Shown piece after piece: positions 36,801-50,000 of a DNA stretch of 64,000 bases. Under the pieces are notes generated by a model that made no database searches, had not been told where the DNA came from, and saw only the letters and a program-made list of their open reading frames with translations. Within the stretch, counting starts at the first letter, position 1. Every line of letters begins with the position of its first letter. A program made the position numbers and the translations under genes. This stretch comes from Ascaris suum (taxonomy: Eukaryota; Nematoda; Chromadorea; Rhabditida; Ascarididae): NCBI GenBank assembly GCA_013433145.1, contig CM024191.1:4046501-4110500 (forward strand), in the 5' to 3' direction.

Positions 36801-39800
36801 TCATGAACTACTACTACAATACTCGTTTATATTGACGTTTACGAACAAGAGTGCTAATCATAAAAGATGAAATACCACTGCGTACGAGGTGAGATACCTG
36901 CCACGACACTACCTAAGCTTAAGTTCGCCGTTCCCTACGTTATGTCTGCTGTGTTCTTCTTAGGTAAAAATGCAGGATATTTTTGAATAAAGTATGCAAT
37001 CAATACGAAGTTCTCAAGTTGTATCACCTAAGTCGAACACGATCGCCGCTGATCATTACTACAACGCACTCAATTCACACTTACAATCAGTATACAATTG
37101 CGGTTAACATCGACTGTATTAATATCAATACTTTTGCAAGCTATTTACCACCTCCATAGAGTTAGTTCAGTTGCTCACGAACCACACAGTAAGTGCTCAC
37201 TTAGCACATTTTCATCACTCGTTTTGTTAACAATAGTTCTGACAGCCATAGTTGAGGTCCGATTTCTGTAACTACTAGCGATACCTGCAGCTCTTGGAGC
37301 TGTTGCTCGAGACGTCTGATGGTGCCGTGTGCCTCGGAGAGTTCACGTTGCGCCCTTTCTACCTCCTCCTTCAGGCGCTCCATTCTCTCCTCGTACTCAC
37401 GCTGTTTCTGCTCAGCTGCCTCACGTGCGCTCATCTCCTTCAAGGTTACCGTTTATTCAGAAGTCAATATTCGATTTACAACATTCAGAAACTACCCCAT
37501 GCAGTGAGCTTTGAATATAAGCGCCAAGTATGGCAAAATTTTCCAAAAACGATGCTTGTCCTATTAAAGCACATTCTAAATTCTCGAGCAAAAATCCTAG
37601 AATTGAAGAACGAAATTCATTTTCTAAACATATTCTGCTGTGAAAAAATTCGCAGTTAAGCTGCTGCGAGCGTAGAGGAAGAACTCTCTTATAGATATCT
37701 CAATCTCTTATTTCACTGTCTAAGGAGGCAGCAATATAAGCGGTTGCCCAGAATCCTGACAACATCAATCCATCTCTCCAAACTAGAAATTTTTTGCTCA
37801 CCTACTCAGTAGGATAAGGTTTGATCTCCAAAAAGGTCGAATTGGAAAAGAAATCGAGCAAAAGCACTCAGGCATTTGACAGTCGATAGACTAGGCAGCT
37901 CACCTAGCATCGATGGCAGTGAAACTGAACGTGAACAGAGTAAGAATCAAGTAGGTTATGCCACTAACACGACGATATAATATTGCACTGGGGTGATAAG
38001 TTAAACCTAATCGACGTGATATAGCACTAAAATTCAGCGGATGAGTTCAAATAAAAGCAATCACCGCTCATTCTCAAAAGTGAAGTGCATAGAAATGGAA
38101 AAATAAACAATGTACGGGGATGTGAAGTGAAAAAAAGCACACAAAGTGGGAACCTTAGAGAGACGTTCTTGCTCGAGTTGCCTCTGTAACCTTTCCTCCT
38201 TGGCCTGTTGTTTCATTTGTTGCACCTCTATCGAGTCAGGCTTCCTTCTGCGCATATATAGCTCATGATTGCCCATACACAACGCTAAGATGCGCTTATT
38301 AATTCGTAGACGAGGCGCATAGAAAACGAAGTCCTATAAAACGAGATCATTCATTAACAACTCGCCTATGGTGACCACAAACAATAGCAGCCTACTGGTG
38401 TATACTGACCATAAGGAGTGGGCTCTGATTCAAAACATCGTAAAAACAGCGAAGAATACTACGCTGTCGAATTCCGATGTAATACCACGCTCAATTAAAT
38501 GAAGATGTAATACCACGCTCATTTAAATGAAGTTTTTTAAATACAAGTGACGAAATGAGACGAGACTCGATGCATAATTTATTTCTTTGGGCGATCTCGA
38601 CATCATAGAAATTCCCCCTCTGATATCAGAGCATTCGATCCGCCCTAAAAACTTAGAAGTCTATCACCATCCACAACCCCTACCCAGCCAATAAAAGATT
38701 AAAATATAACTGTACATTGGCTATGGATCACTGATTAAAGAACTCTTTTACGGAATTTAATTTTGCTAATGGAAGGAACAAACCACACAATGGGTCAGCG
38801 GCACAGATGATCTCAACGAAACAGTGAAAATTTTAAAAGACTGTAAAAGGCGAAACAAGATTTGGGATCACAGTTCAACCTAAAATTGCAATTATGCAAA
38901 TTTGCCAAATACCTAAAATTGCAAAGAGAAAGGCACTATGTGCAATGTACTCTCTTCTCTCCCTTTAAGAAAGAACAACAAAATATTTGGGCAAAACTAG
39001 AAGAAATCACCACACCGTATACGATTAGATAAAATGAACTTCTAAAATCACAGATCATTAATAGTGAGCATGGATTATCAGCAGCACTAACGTTTGCCTT
39101 CTTGTCGATCGGCTTGATAACAAACTTCTTGTCGTTAAAGGAGATATTCCTGATTTCGGACCACGGAAATCCAACTTTCGGTGACAGCCGATCGTTCTTC
39201 TCGTAGATGTTCAGTCCTAGCGCATCCACGCCGAGATATAACTCTGTGCCCTTCTTGTTACGGATCTCGAAATACTGCAGAAATACCTCCTCATTATTGT
39301 ACGAAAGCTTTTGCCCACAGCAAGTATGCACGGTTCAACAAAATCACCTTCAGTGTTAACCAAGCAATACAGTACTCGATCACTTCTCACGAGTGACCCA
39401 ATCCACCCATTCGAACCACTTCCTCTGAGTCAGAACAGAGTCAGTGATCAAGCTGATGAACGTAATCGCGTTTATAAATTGCGTTTTAAAAAATTTTACA
39501 ACCAGAAAGAAGAGAGAGTTTCTACTGAGTTTATATGCATAAAGTGTATTATCAAATTCGAGCTGTGAAGATAAAACCATAAAGTTTCACGCTAAAAAGT
39601 CCATAAAGTGTGCTCAAATGGCGCACAGATCAAACACAGGTATGATAAACAAATTCATCTCCGCTATAAAGGTGTTGTTTATTTTGCACAGATCACACTT
39701 CAAACAATCCCTTAACAAACCTTTCCAACACCCAAGCATACCTTTCGTTACCTATCTAGACGTTGCTTACCACCACTCATCTCTTGCCAAATAAAGATTA

Positions 39801-42800
39801 AAAAATGCGTATCGTTATTTTTTAAGGATTGCTAAGCACACGCTTCACTGATATTCCCACCTAACAATGGCTATAGACTCCAACAGCTTAACAAAACCAA
39901 AAACATGGATCGTCAATTAATTTGTTGTAGAAAAATATTAAGTGAATATGGAAACATGAAAGTTATATCTCTAAGGAAACGATATTTTCAAAACAGCTAA
40001 TCTAGATGAATCGAGAATACAAGCACCTACGATTTAAAAAGTAAAGAAATTATAAAAACATAATCGTTAACTAAATTACTGAGAAAGAAGCAACCCTAAT
40101 GTTATTTGAAAACTACGAGCAATCCAGAGAAAATAAAGCATATCACATATCACTAAACACACTCTCATATGTATTAATCGGTTCTATAGGAAAATAAATG
40201 TGGCAATCACCCGACGACATATTTTTTTGGTTTGTGGAATAATAAAACGAAACCTACATTTACTCCGTACATTTCGAGATCTTCGGCGATTTTCAAATAT
40301 TCCATCATTGCTTGCTCTCGGCTTGTGTTCTTATGATCTGCCCACCAAATCATGATACGTTTTTCCCATTCCTCTGGGCTACAAATGCAATAATCAGTAA
40401 ATGTGCACCATAACATTTCATTAGCCAGAGTTATTTCACGCTCAAACGACAAAAGTTGTTAAGCTCAAAGAAAAACAAAGGTGATTAAATAGCTAGCTAG
40501 CCATTTAAGTGAAGTTCCCCCACACAAAGCATTTCCCTTCTGTCGAAATTTCCTACTTTTTTCCTTTTTTTTTGTGCAATAAACGCACGTTTCTCATACC
40601 GAAATATTAGAAAAGTACATAAGGCAAAGTTTCAAGTGCTTATCATTCGTATCATCAGCGTGAAATACCAATCATTACTAAGTCTTACCTGAGTTTGAAC
40701 TGTCCGATAACCCTCTGCGGAAGTAGCCGATCTGATGTGAGGCAACCTGGTTTGTGTGTCTCTGCAACGTAATCGCCATACTTTGCCTGCATTGCAAAAG
40801 ATGCCAACAGCACCGACGTCTCAGGTGGACAATAAACGTCATCTGAGAGGATCGCATCCTTTACTTGCAAGTAGAATAATCTCTGCAAAATAATACTTCA
40901 TACATTTCTCAGAACACTGAACGGGAAGTAGTTATTTCAACAGCAAAAACGCTTGCTTTGATATATATGGACAATAAGCAGATGGCGATGGACATTCAGT
41001 AAGGTCTCGAATACTTTTTGAAAAATACTAGCAGTTTTATTTGCGTTTCCCGATATCAATTTTAAAACTCACAAATAATTTCGCTGTAAAAATTTCTAAA
41101 TAATTCGACTCAATATGCCACAGAAAATGTTTTTGTTCGCTAGAACAGTATTGCATTATTTCTTGTTACACGTATGACAATTTCTTTGAAACTTTTTTTT
41201 TAACGAAGTGAAATACTTAAATTTGTTGTCATTTTTCTTATTTAAACGTTTCTTCTCTAGTTACTGCAAGTTAAAGTCTTTTATGAGTGGTGTATAATTC
41301 TTTGGTATTACTTTATACTCACGTCAACAAATTGCCGATCCTCGTTGATGTTTCTGTTCGTCTATTTTCATATTTCATCAATGATCAAACATTCGGTTTG
41401 CTATATTAATCCATTCAGCAAATTTCGTTGAGACTTGCGCAGTCGGCCCCTTTTTACTTAGATCAGCAATATTTCAAGTGCATTCCAATCGTTTGCATCA
41501 GCAAATAACTGTATCTACAATCGGAGTCGCGTAGATAGCTCAAACTACCAGCTCAACCTGAACGTAAACTAGTCACCGCATCTCTAATACTGCTTAGAAG
41601 CTACCAATACTGGCGTTAGCACTACTCAAATAATAATATTCCTGCATTCTTTTACTGTTTTACACCATGTATCCTTAATATCTGATCACACTTGCGACCT
41701 AGCAACCGTGAACGAAAACATGCGATTCATGCGTTTGCGATACGCGGACAAATGCAGCAAGGATGGCAGCGTTCCAAAATTTGTGAGAACGCATGAAGCA
41801 CTTTTCAAGAGCAATAAATGCCTGGGTGCCTTATGTTAGCGAACCGATAACAACACCACCGTCCGAATACAAGCAAAACTATCGATTTTACGACGCAATC
41901 TGTACAATGGCTCATAGCCAAGTATTCCTCTCAAGCAATCTCCTAGATGGAGAAGCGAACTTAATAAAGCGAAGAAGGCCATCGTTAAAGCTTAAGCTGT
42001 GAACTATATCGCTAACTACTCGAACTCGGATCGAAAGACCTATTCAAACGATGCGACTGCATAATACCCATCTGCTCCATACCAATTCGCATTCCTGTCA
42101 CTCCCGAAGAGCACACAGTATGTACTTCTGCAGAACGACTACTCGAACTAACCATTACTATAAATTGCAAAGAAATGATACAAACGTGAAATAAGGCATC
42201 CATACTTTAACCCATCTGGTCACCCTTACGAATCTTCTACAAAAGATCCACATTTCCCACTCGGATAGTAGTAAACTATGACCCAATTCGTCGCAAAACG
42301 CATGCAAACTTCTTGCCCAGCCAAGGCACCTACAACCGCTTTTGAAGCTGACGGATCCAACTGAAAGTTGCCAGAAGGGTACTGTGTGATGTAAAGTACA
42401 CCTGCCTTGTCTGTCATCAATACCTTGCAACTTGATGTATTGGCCTAGCAGACATGCACGTATGCGCGAAGGCAAATTGGCCATAAAATCCTTCGCAAGA
42501 TTCAAACTTGCGAAAGAAATGAAATTTGTTGCATGCAGAACAGAGAAATAACGATGGCTCGAAAAAGGCCCGACAAAAATATAAGCACCGCACCGAACTT
42601 GACGGCAAACTGGTTACGATAAGTGCAGACCCAATTACTGCCAGCTTTACAAAGAAACATTTTCTATAAAACCATAGGGCTGAATTCAAATAATCGCTAC
42701 TGAAATGCCATATTTCGAACGTGCAGCTAAGAAATAGCTAAAAGTGATGCGATAAAATTATAGGTGTTCCACGTTAGTCAGCTCATTCACGATCTAAGAC

Positions 42801-44059
42801 CCGCCGTGTTCATACAGACCTTTCATGCAAACCTTTGTACAGGAAAGCGAAAAAAAACGTGTAATTTAAAAAAAAAACCGTAGATTCAAAAATAAAGGAA
42901 GATAAAACTGAACTCCTCAAGAAGTGCAAACCTACAACAAATAGGAATTTATGCACAAAAAAATCAGTAGATTTTTTCTTCTTATTCGAAAACATCTGTA
43001 ATGCTACTTTTGAAAAGCCATATAGGACATATGCAAAAAGTTGGAAACTATTATCCGACAAAGTTACTTCAAAAACTGAAAGAAGTGGAAGAACTAACAA
43101 GAGTGACATCCTGTATTATTTCCTCCTGAACATTCTCAGGATAGAATTTCGCTCGAAACTTAAATAATAACGTCTGCTCCTTTTTAACGTCTTGCACTAT
43201 CACCTGTAAATTGAACAACATCTCAATCGTTGTCCAATAGGAATGATCTATACAGTTTTATTGATTACTTCCCATCGATTGGCCTATAAGTTGATGAAAT
43301 CGCATAATTCACCGATATGCAAATGCATCATCTTCATAACGACCATCACTAATGTCATAAAATTTGTCGTCGATCCCGTATCGAAATGTCTCTTGCTTCC
43401 GCAAGAAAAAATTACGATAAAAAGACCGCATAGACTCAATACCCATACCACTCTGTTACAATATTAAATTTCACCGTGATTAACAATAACAACAAATGAA
43501 ATACTTGAAATGATTTTTAACGATATCGAATTGATGGAATCGTTTAAACGCAAATCAATCGATGAAAGTAAACGATGAAAAATCGATATCGCATGAAACA
43601 TGACGAACCTATGATGGAAAATAGTCATGAAGGGATAACTATCCGCTCTGTTTGCTGCCGAAAGAAAAACAATTTGTTTCCGCTTGCTTCCTTTCATATA
43701 TGTAAACAAAACGATTTAAAAAAAAGAGAGGAAAAATGAACAAACGGATGGGGAAAGGGAGTGCATCAAACCATATAAAAGCGACCAATAATAATATTGC
43801 TGAAATCCAAATCAGTGCTAAAATAAGTTTAATAGAAAGAATAAAATGCGAAAATGGGATTACTAAATGAATCGCTTACTTTTTTGTTCAACTTTAACCA
43901 GGTAGGGAATCCTTTCGTATCGGTATATTGAAGACCGAAATACCAAATTTCGCGAAGTCCGACTGTTTTGACAACCTGATCGAAAAGCTGCTTGCCAGTG
44001 GTGCTCGGCTGGATTGCGAACTCCAGCTCCGCATCCATGGTCGTCACCCGCACATTAAT
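33806..44059 (-). CDS. erm-1: ERM protein (ezrin/radixin/moesin), 11 exons found, first tiny exon missing
   Basis: ERM proteins link plasma membrane to cortical actin, notably at apical surfaces of worm gut and excretory canal. Exons in transcript order: 44059-43880, 43203-43099, 40882-40689, 40378-40258, 39274-39092, 38333-38154, 37437-37285, 36423-36229, 35937-35823, 34698-34604, 33970-33806; phases join to 561 aa and TAA. The first residues [17 protein letters not shown] are the family FERM start, so only the initiator and a few residues are missing. FERM domain: about residues 1-295 ([39 protein letters not shown]). Then a charged helical rod (about 296-460), a linker, and the C-terminal actin-binding tail with [16 protein letters not shown]; its Thr (about 542 here) matches the regulatory phospho-Thr of ezrin. 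The exon ending at 43099 uses a GTTAGT donor. Introns reach about 2.8 kb. The start codon lies upstream of 44059; candidates are given under findings. Confidence 0.95.
38476..38531. repeat. 28-bp perfect-register tandem duplication
   Basis: Two adjacent 28-bp copies starting GATGTAATACCACGCTCA and ending AAATGAA, differing at one base (AATTAAAT versus ATTTAAAT). They lie in the erm-1 intron between exons 39274-39092 and 38333-38154, so they do not affect coding. The near identity suggests a recent duplication. Confidence 0.9.
42226..42505 (-). other. Open island inside erm-1 intron, unidentified
   Basis: Within the erm-1 intron 40883-43098, on the same strand, overlapping open frames have coding-like composition: one reads [15 protein letters not shown] and continues to VVGALAGQE, the other contains [21 protein letters not shown] recognise no domain and cannot connect them to erm-1 without breaking its phase (flanking erm-1 exons join directly). 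They may be an alternative exon, a decayed insertion or chance. Confidence 0.2.
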
Positions 44060-47000
44060 CTAAAAACAATTTATTCACACTATCAATAGATGCGTAGCTC
44101 TTTTTAAAAAATTTTCATTTCACAACAATATTTTAATGTTTTTTTTGTTTCGTTGATGGGAGAACTGCACGATTTGTGGCCACATTTCTCTTCGACGAAA
44201 TAGAGGAGCCGAAACGTTGGAAAACACATGCGCACAGCTGGTGACGCGATTTTATCAGTACCACATTAGCGCTGTGCTTGCCAATAAATAAACATGGAGA
44301 AATGTGGTCTTAACTCTCCAAAAAAAACATCAGTCGACCTAATCGGCCTTTCGCGTCTTAGTCAAACCTTCGAATCACTTATCAATCAATAATATAGTCA
44401 CCTGCCAAAAGATCGCAAACCACGAAACAATTTGAGCGGCAGTCCTCTTGAGTGGCAAGGACAGGATATATAAGATATACCACTGTCTTAAATATTTTTG
44501 AAAATTTTGTCTTGACCAATTTCAAGAACTTCTAATTTCGAAGCAACAAAAAATGTTTCACATCTGAGAGATTGTAGGTGCCTAGCGTGCTTCTTTAGCT
44601 GACTCGTTCACCCTGGGGCAAACATAAATATCAACAAAATAATTCGTCACAAAGTCCGCAGACTTGTCGGAACTATTTTTCTGGACGAACTTTTGCAAAA
44701 CGGATGATTTTTTTGAAAGAAAACAGAAGAAATAATTAAACGGAAGAAATAGTGCGTAACTAATATGAATGAACTGCCATACAGGTAACGTACATAAGTA
44801 GCCAAAAATACAGGTCTGTATTGCTATGAAGAACCAAGTATTGTAGTGCTGTGCGATGGATTCATGTCGGTTACCGGGATCAATAAATTCACCTTGGCTC
44901 AATGGACGCGCCTCTTCTCAAATAATCCCCAAGAAAGCTGACCTTATGAGCACCACGTGCTACAAGCAATTTTTAAATGCAAAAAGGCGTTACCGATTAA
45001 GCTTGCTGCAAGCTAGAAAACTTCATCGGTTTATCCAACAAGTGTGGCAATTTTTGTGCTTACTGGTACCGACCCCTCTACTGGTAAAAAACAATTATAG
45101 AATCTTCTGACTGAAAAAAAGCTGGCATGTTTGTGGAGTTGAAAAATTTAAGGAACAGGTTGAACAATGAGTGATTACCGCATTGTTGGAAGGCATGACG
45201 TTGCCGAGCAGAGCAACACAGACAATACTAAAGAAGGAAAGAGACGAGTGCGTTAGCTGAATGAATCGACATGAAGCATGCTAAGCACCGCCCACAGCTA
45301 CAAAATTGATACAAAAGGAGATGGATACAGACCGCCTTCTTCGCCATTGCACCACACTCTCCGACTGCGGGCACGCCCCTTGGCACAGGCACTTCTCTGC
45401 TCTCGTTCGGATGCTGTCTGAAAGCATGAAAACTTTGAACGCTCCACTATCAAACAAATAAACATCGCATACGCTCGTATCACATTTCAAAATTATCAAA
45501 TTCAAACAAAACAACTCGCAATTTACAGCTAGCTGCACGCAACATCCCCACCTTACAAGATTTCTAAATATGACATAAGGAAACCCAAGAAATATCAGCA
45601 AATTGAAATTGGTGATCAACAGCCACCAACTTCTACGGACATGCTAAAAATACAACGAGTTTAGAGAAACTTTTGCTCTATAATTACAGTAATTGTCGAC
45701 GTTAATAATGCTTCCATTATTCAACGCTGCTGCCCACAAGAGCACTTGCAAAGAAAAGAAAACAATCCAGCAAACTCACCATTGTGGATTAAAAGACAAC
45801 AAGAAAGTAAAACTGCCAAGCCAATAGTCAACTTCTTTAATAAATATTAGCTTTGCTCCCCCTCTATTAGGTGAAACGTCTTCAACGGCTCGTATATATC
45901 CATACAACACACATCGCTATGCTATATGATACCTCTCTTAACGCTTCGATCTTAGCTCCAAACGCAGTGTTCTTGTTCATCAAACAAACGCAAGCAATGC
46001 AACGCTCCAAAAAACTTATCAAAATCATAGGACCAAATGATTTTGGCGATATTATCCAGCATCTGTACGTCAGATATTCCCACTCTTTTTAAATTTCAGT
46101 TTTTGCTGGAAACAATCTTTGCCTAGTGTCCAGCAAGTTGCAATACTCCCCTTACCTAATCAATTGCCATATCATCTTTTGACTGACACCCCACCTCTAT
46201 CTCGTAAAACGTGTGACCACGATTGTGGGGCACAACCTAACAGAAGTTTCTCTTCCTTAATCAAGTTACATCAATTAGCACACTACTGCAAAATATAGCA
46301 AGCGCTAACGTCAACGGTACTAGACAAGTTGGGAAACTAAATGATGCAGTGAGGTTTGCAATAAAAACCCTCGTAGATGAATATAGGAAATTCGAGCAGC
46401 TCTTGTAGTCGTTCATTCAAAGAGCGTAATCGTCGATTGTAGAGGCATGTAAAAAGGGAACACTTGAATTACATATTAGGCGTTAAAAGACACATGTTAT
46501 GAGATGAGTCGGCCGCACCTGATGGCGAAATATTGCAAACCAGCTGTCAATAGAGGCATTCGTCATCAGTGCAAGCACACGCACACACGACCCCAAAAAT
46601 CAATTAACTAAGAAGAGCACTTTCGTCGTGCGTCGCGCAGATTCTTCACTGAAGACAAAACCTCTGATCGAGTATGATGATGCAGGCCGACCCCAATTCA
46701 CTCAGCTCTAACATATCAACAACTATAAAATCCGACAATCATTGTAATTTCTCACTAGACGACATTCTGAATCGATAAACGAAAAAGATTTCAAAGGGAT
46801 TTGCAGCGAATGTTGCAAAAGCAAACGCTGTTAGACGCGCATCTCAAAAACTACGTGAAACACAACGTTGCAGCCATATTACCTCCATAATAACAAGTGG
46901 GCGCAAGGCCCAAATACGGCAACATCATATTCCGAAAAAAATGACTCGAATAAACGCAGCGATTGAAGGCGTCACAAGTGTGCGTTCTCTTAAAAAAATT

Positions 47001-50000
47001 TGAATCAACCATGAAGTGATAAACTCACATTTCCCATTAACTGGTACAAAGTAAGCACAATTTAATGTGCAACAAACTCGGGTTACCTATCTACCTTGAG
47101 CGAAAGTAAAGGGGAATGGGTTTGACATTTGTATGCGAATCATGGGAAATCACCAGACAGTATTTTGCAGTTTATTTTCATCCACATCGTATCTACATTA
47201 AAGTAAGAAAAAGCAAATATTTATAAGTACATCGCCACAGAAATCACTATTAGCAGGTAAACACAATATGAGATTCAACACCTTTTCTATACCTTTAGTG
47301 CACCTGCACACGCACGAGAATGGAATGTTCCATAGCTAACGATAATGAAGCAATATCCTCCTACAACTATGATAACAGCCAGTAGTGATGACTACAGGAA
47401 AGTTGCAATCACGAATGCCTCAAATTTTTTACGCTGCTCTTGGCAGCTTATCAAATATAAACCACAATGAAATAAGTTGCCTCTAAATATCAAATATAAA
47501 CCAAATTTCAACTCTGAAACAGCTCAAACCTAAGCCACACCCTTTTATAAACTCGCCTCCTCTCTTAGTCCAACCGTTAACACTCTTATCTGTTCGATGC
47601 AGCCGATACAAATGCCTCACAGTTTCGCATCTAAAAAGCTAATAACTTGCTTTGATCTCTCAAAAATATTGAGTTGAATATCGCAAATCGGATATATGAG
47701 GTTGCTCCCGAGCACGAAAATAATAACTGCGCACGTTGTGACCTTCAAATTTATAACTGTTTTTCTCTATAAGCATATCAATGTTTGGTTTAATTTCTGG
47801 ATCTCACATTCGCTTTCCACGCAAACTTTGCCGTATCCTGACATTACTTCCTCTCATATTATTGTTTAAAAAAATTTCCCTCGAGAGATAAATTACTTCT
47901 TAGTGCAAAATTATCAATGTCTCGTAGATATGAAAGGATATGAATACCCACACAGCTTCCAAACAATTGTGCACCTCTTCATTAGTGAAAGCAAACTTCT
48001 AAGCCCTGTGATGCAGTGCTCCACTGCTGAGTGGCCTTATTTTAACTCGGGCGTAGGCGTCGTTTTCCACACATCATGTAATAAACGTCAAAGCTTATCG
48101 AAAACACTTCCTATATGTTTTCATTATCACTCAAGTGCCCACCTCTTGAAAACGCCCAGGAAGTTTGCTATCTCTTCGTTATAAATCAAAGTTTACTCAT
48201 CACTACACTCCGCATCATTTCGACATTATCAGACTCAAAAAACAATTTGCATAAATAAAGTTTTTATTAATCCGCTTTCTAATTACAACACTAGCTAATT
48301 TGCATATAATAAAACAGTCTGTCGCTCCATTATAGCCTTATAGACTTAGAACTCGTAATAAATTAAGAACGAGTACATTGCATTCAACACATAACTTACC
48401 CACCCAGTCTTTGCACTATAGAAGGTATTCAACAATCCTCATCTACCATAAATCACGAAACAAGCAAAAAAAAAGACCTTCTTGAACGGTTCGAACTGTT
48501 CATCGTTAGCAAATATCACTTACTTATAAATCGAATAACCTAGCTGATGATACTAGCTGAAGCAGAGAAAGCAAATTCGTAGAAATATCTGTGGAAATGA
48601 ATGAGAGCGATCCACAAATGCCTTCGCGGGATGCGATATTATGTTAGCAGTACCACTTTAGTGCGCACAATTATTCTAGAAAATAAACTTGCCGACTGCT
48701 AATCCACCTTCGGTATAAAAGTAATAATTCAAGAAATAAGCATTACAAAGAAAGAAAAATCACTGCAGAGCTCCAATGAAACCAAAGCAGCTGGGAAAAA
48801 GTTTCTGATAGAGTTTCACGTTTTGAAAATTAAGCTAACTCGAAAAGAATCTATTAACTGACTATATGCTTCCATTTAGTCGAGTGCTTACTTACAAAAT
48901 TCCCATCAAAATGAAGTTTTCACGAGTTGCGCAATATATCTATCAAGGACACTTGCGCCAAAGGATATTTGCGCCAAGAAAAAGACCACACACAGGAATG
49001 CATATATGTAGATGTTAGCACTATCGAGCCATTTGTTACGACTTCAAAAAAAATGCCAACAACAGACTTATAGCATTAAGAGCAGACTAATACTGCATAA
49101 ATAATAATGCAAACATTATTATATACCAGCGTAATAATAACTTATAATACCTGTATAGCACTGATTAACCATAAAAAAAAGCACCAAACGTTAGCATTTA
49201 AGTCACTCTACTAAATGACATTATAACACGTGGCGAAAAAATATCCCACGCTAAGCAATAACGATGCATACTATGTAACACAACGTTCAAATAAACGTCA
49301 CAGATATGCGCAAGATATATGTCTGCAAGAATTATAACCACTTTAAGGCTGGAGTTATATAATGCAGCATCCGAACCGTACAATATATAATAAGTACGCA
49401 TATACAATACTGCACTACAGGTACGAGACCGTCAATATTCTCGATGGGCTGTAGACGTTTAGATGCTTTCGTCATCACCGAATCTCCCACGAAAGGTGAG
49501 ATCAACCCATCCACGTCGCCCATGAACCCTATACGCTTCTGAGGAGCTGATAATCCTCACAACGCTCACATAATACAGTCAACGTACCCGAGAATTGAAA
49601 CAATCGATTGAATTCTATTAGGCAGCCTGAGAACTCGATGCTTTATTTTGCCCAAAGAATGACGCAATAAAGAGGACTGGCGCTCTCATATAACGGGTTT
49701 CTGAGTCATTCCACCCTTCTTAATCGAAACGAAAGTGGTTATTCATATTTGCAACCACTCTTACCATTAAACATCAGCTGCAAAATGATCTCACTGCTTT
49801 CAAAACAAACTACTATAAAACCTATTATACAACAATACTGTAATCGTTGAACAATGCTGTAAATGGTTAAGCTTGCCGCTAAAACATAAAACTTTGGCAC
49901 GTGTCCACTTACAGGTCTCCTCCGTACGGCAAGTACGATAGTACACAACAGCCTGCAACTGCGGCAGTCAACTCCCCAAACTACCTGAACAATACAGCAT

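Noticed and set aside
43089..43100. Possible missing 9-nt microexon in erm-1 (expected D-x-T-Q before LF)
   Set aside because: Using the GTTAGT donor at 43098 instead of the earlier GTCACT gives DVTL|RLFYLQ in phase, so no microexon is needed.
48484..48502. GGTTCGAA resembling a tRNA B box
   Set aside because: It is part of an imperfect palindrome (GAACGGTTCGAACTGTTC); no A box, acceptor stem or cloverleaf surrounds it.
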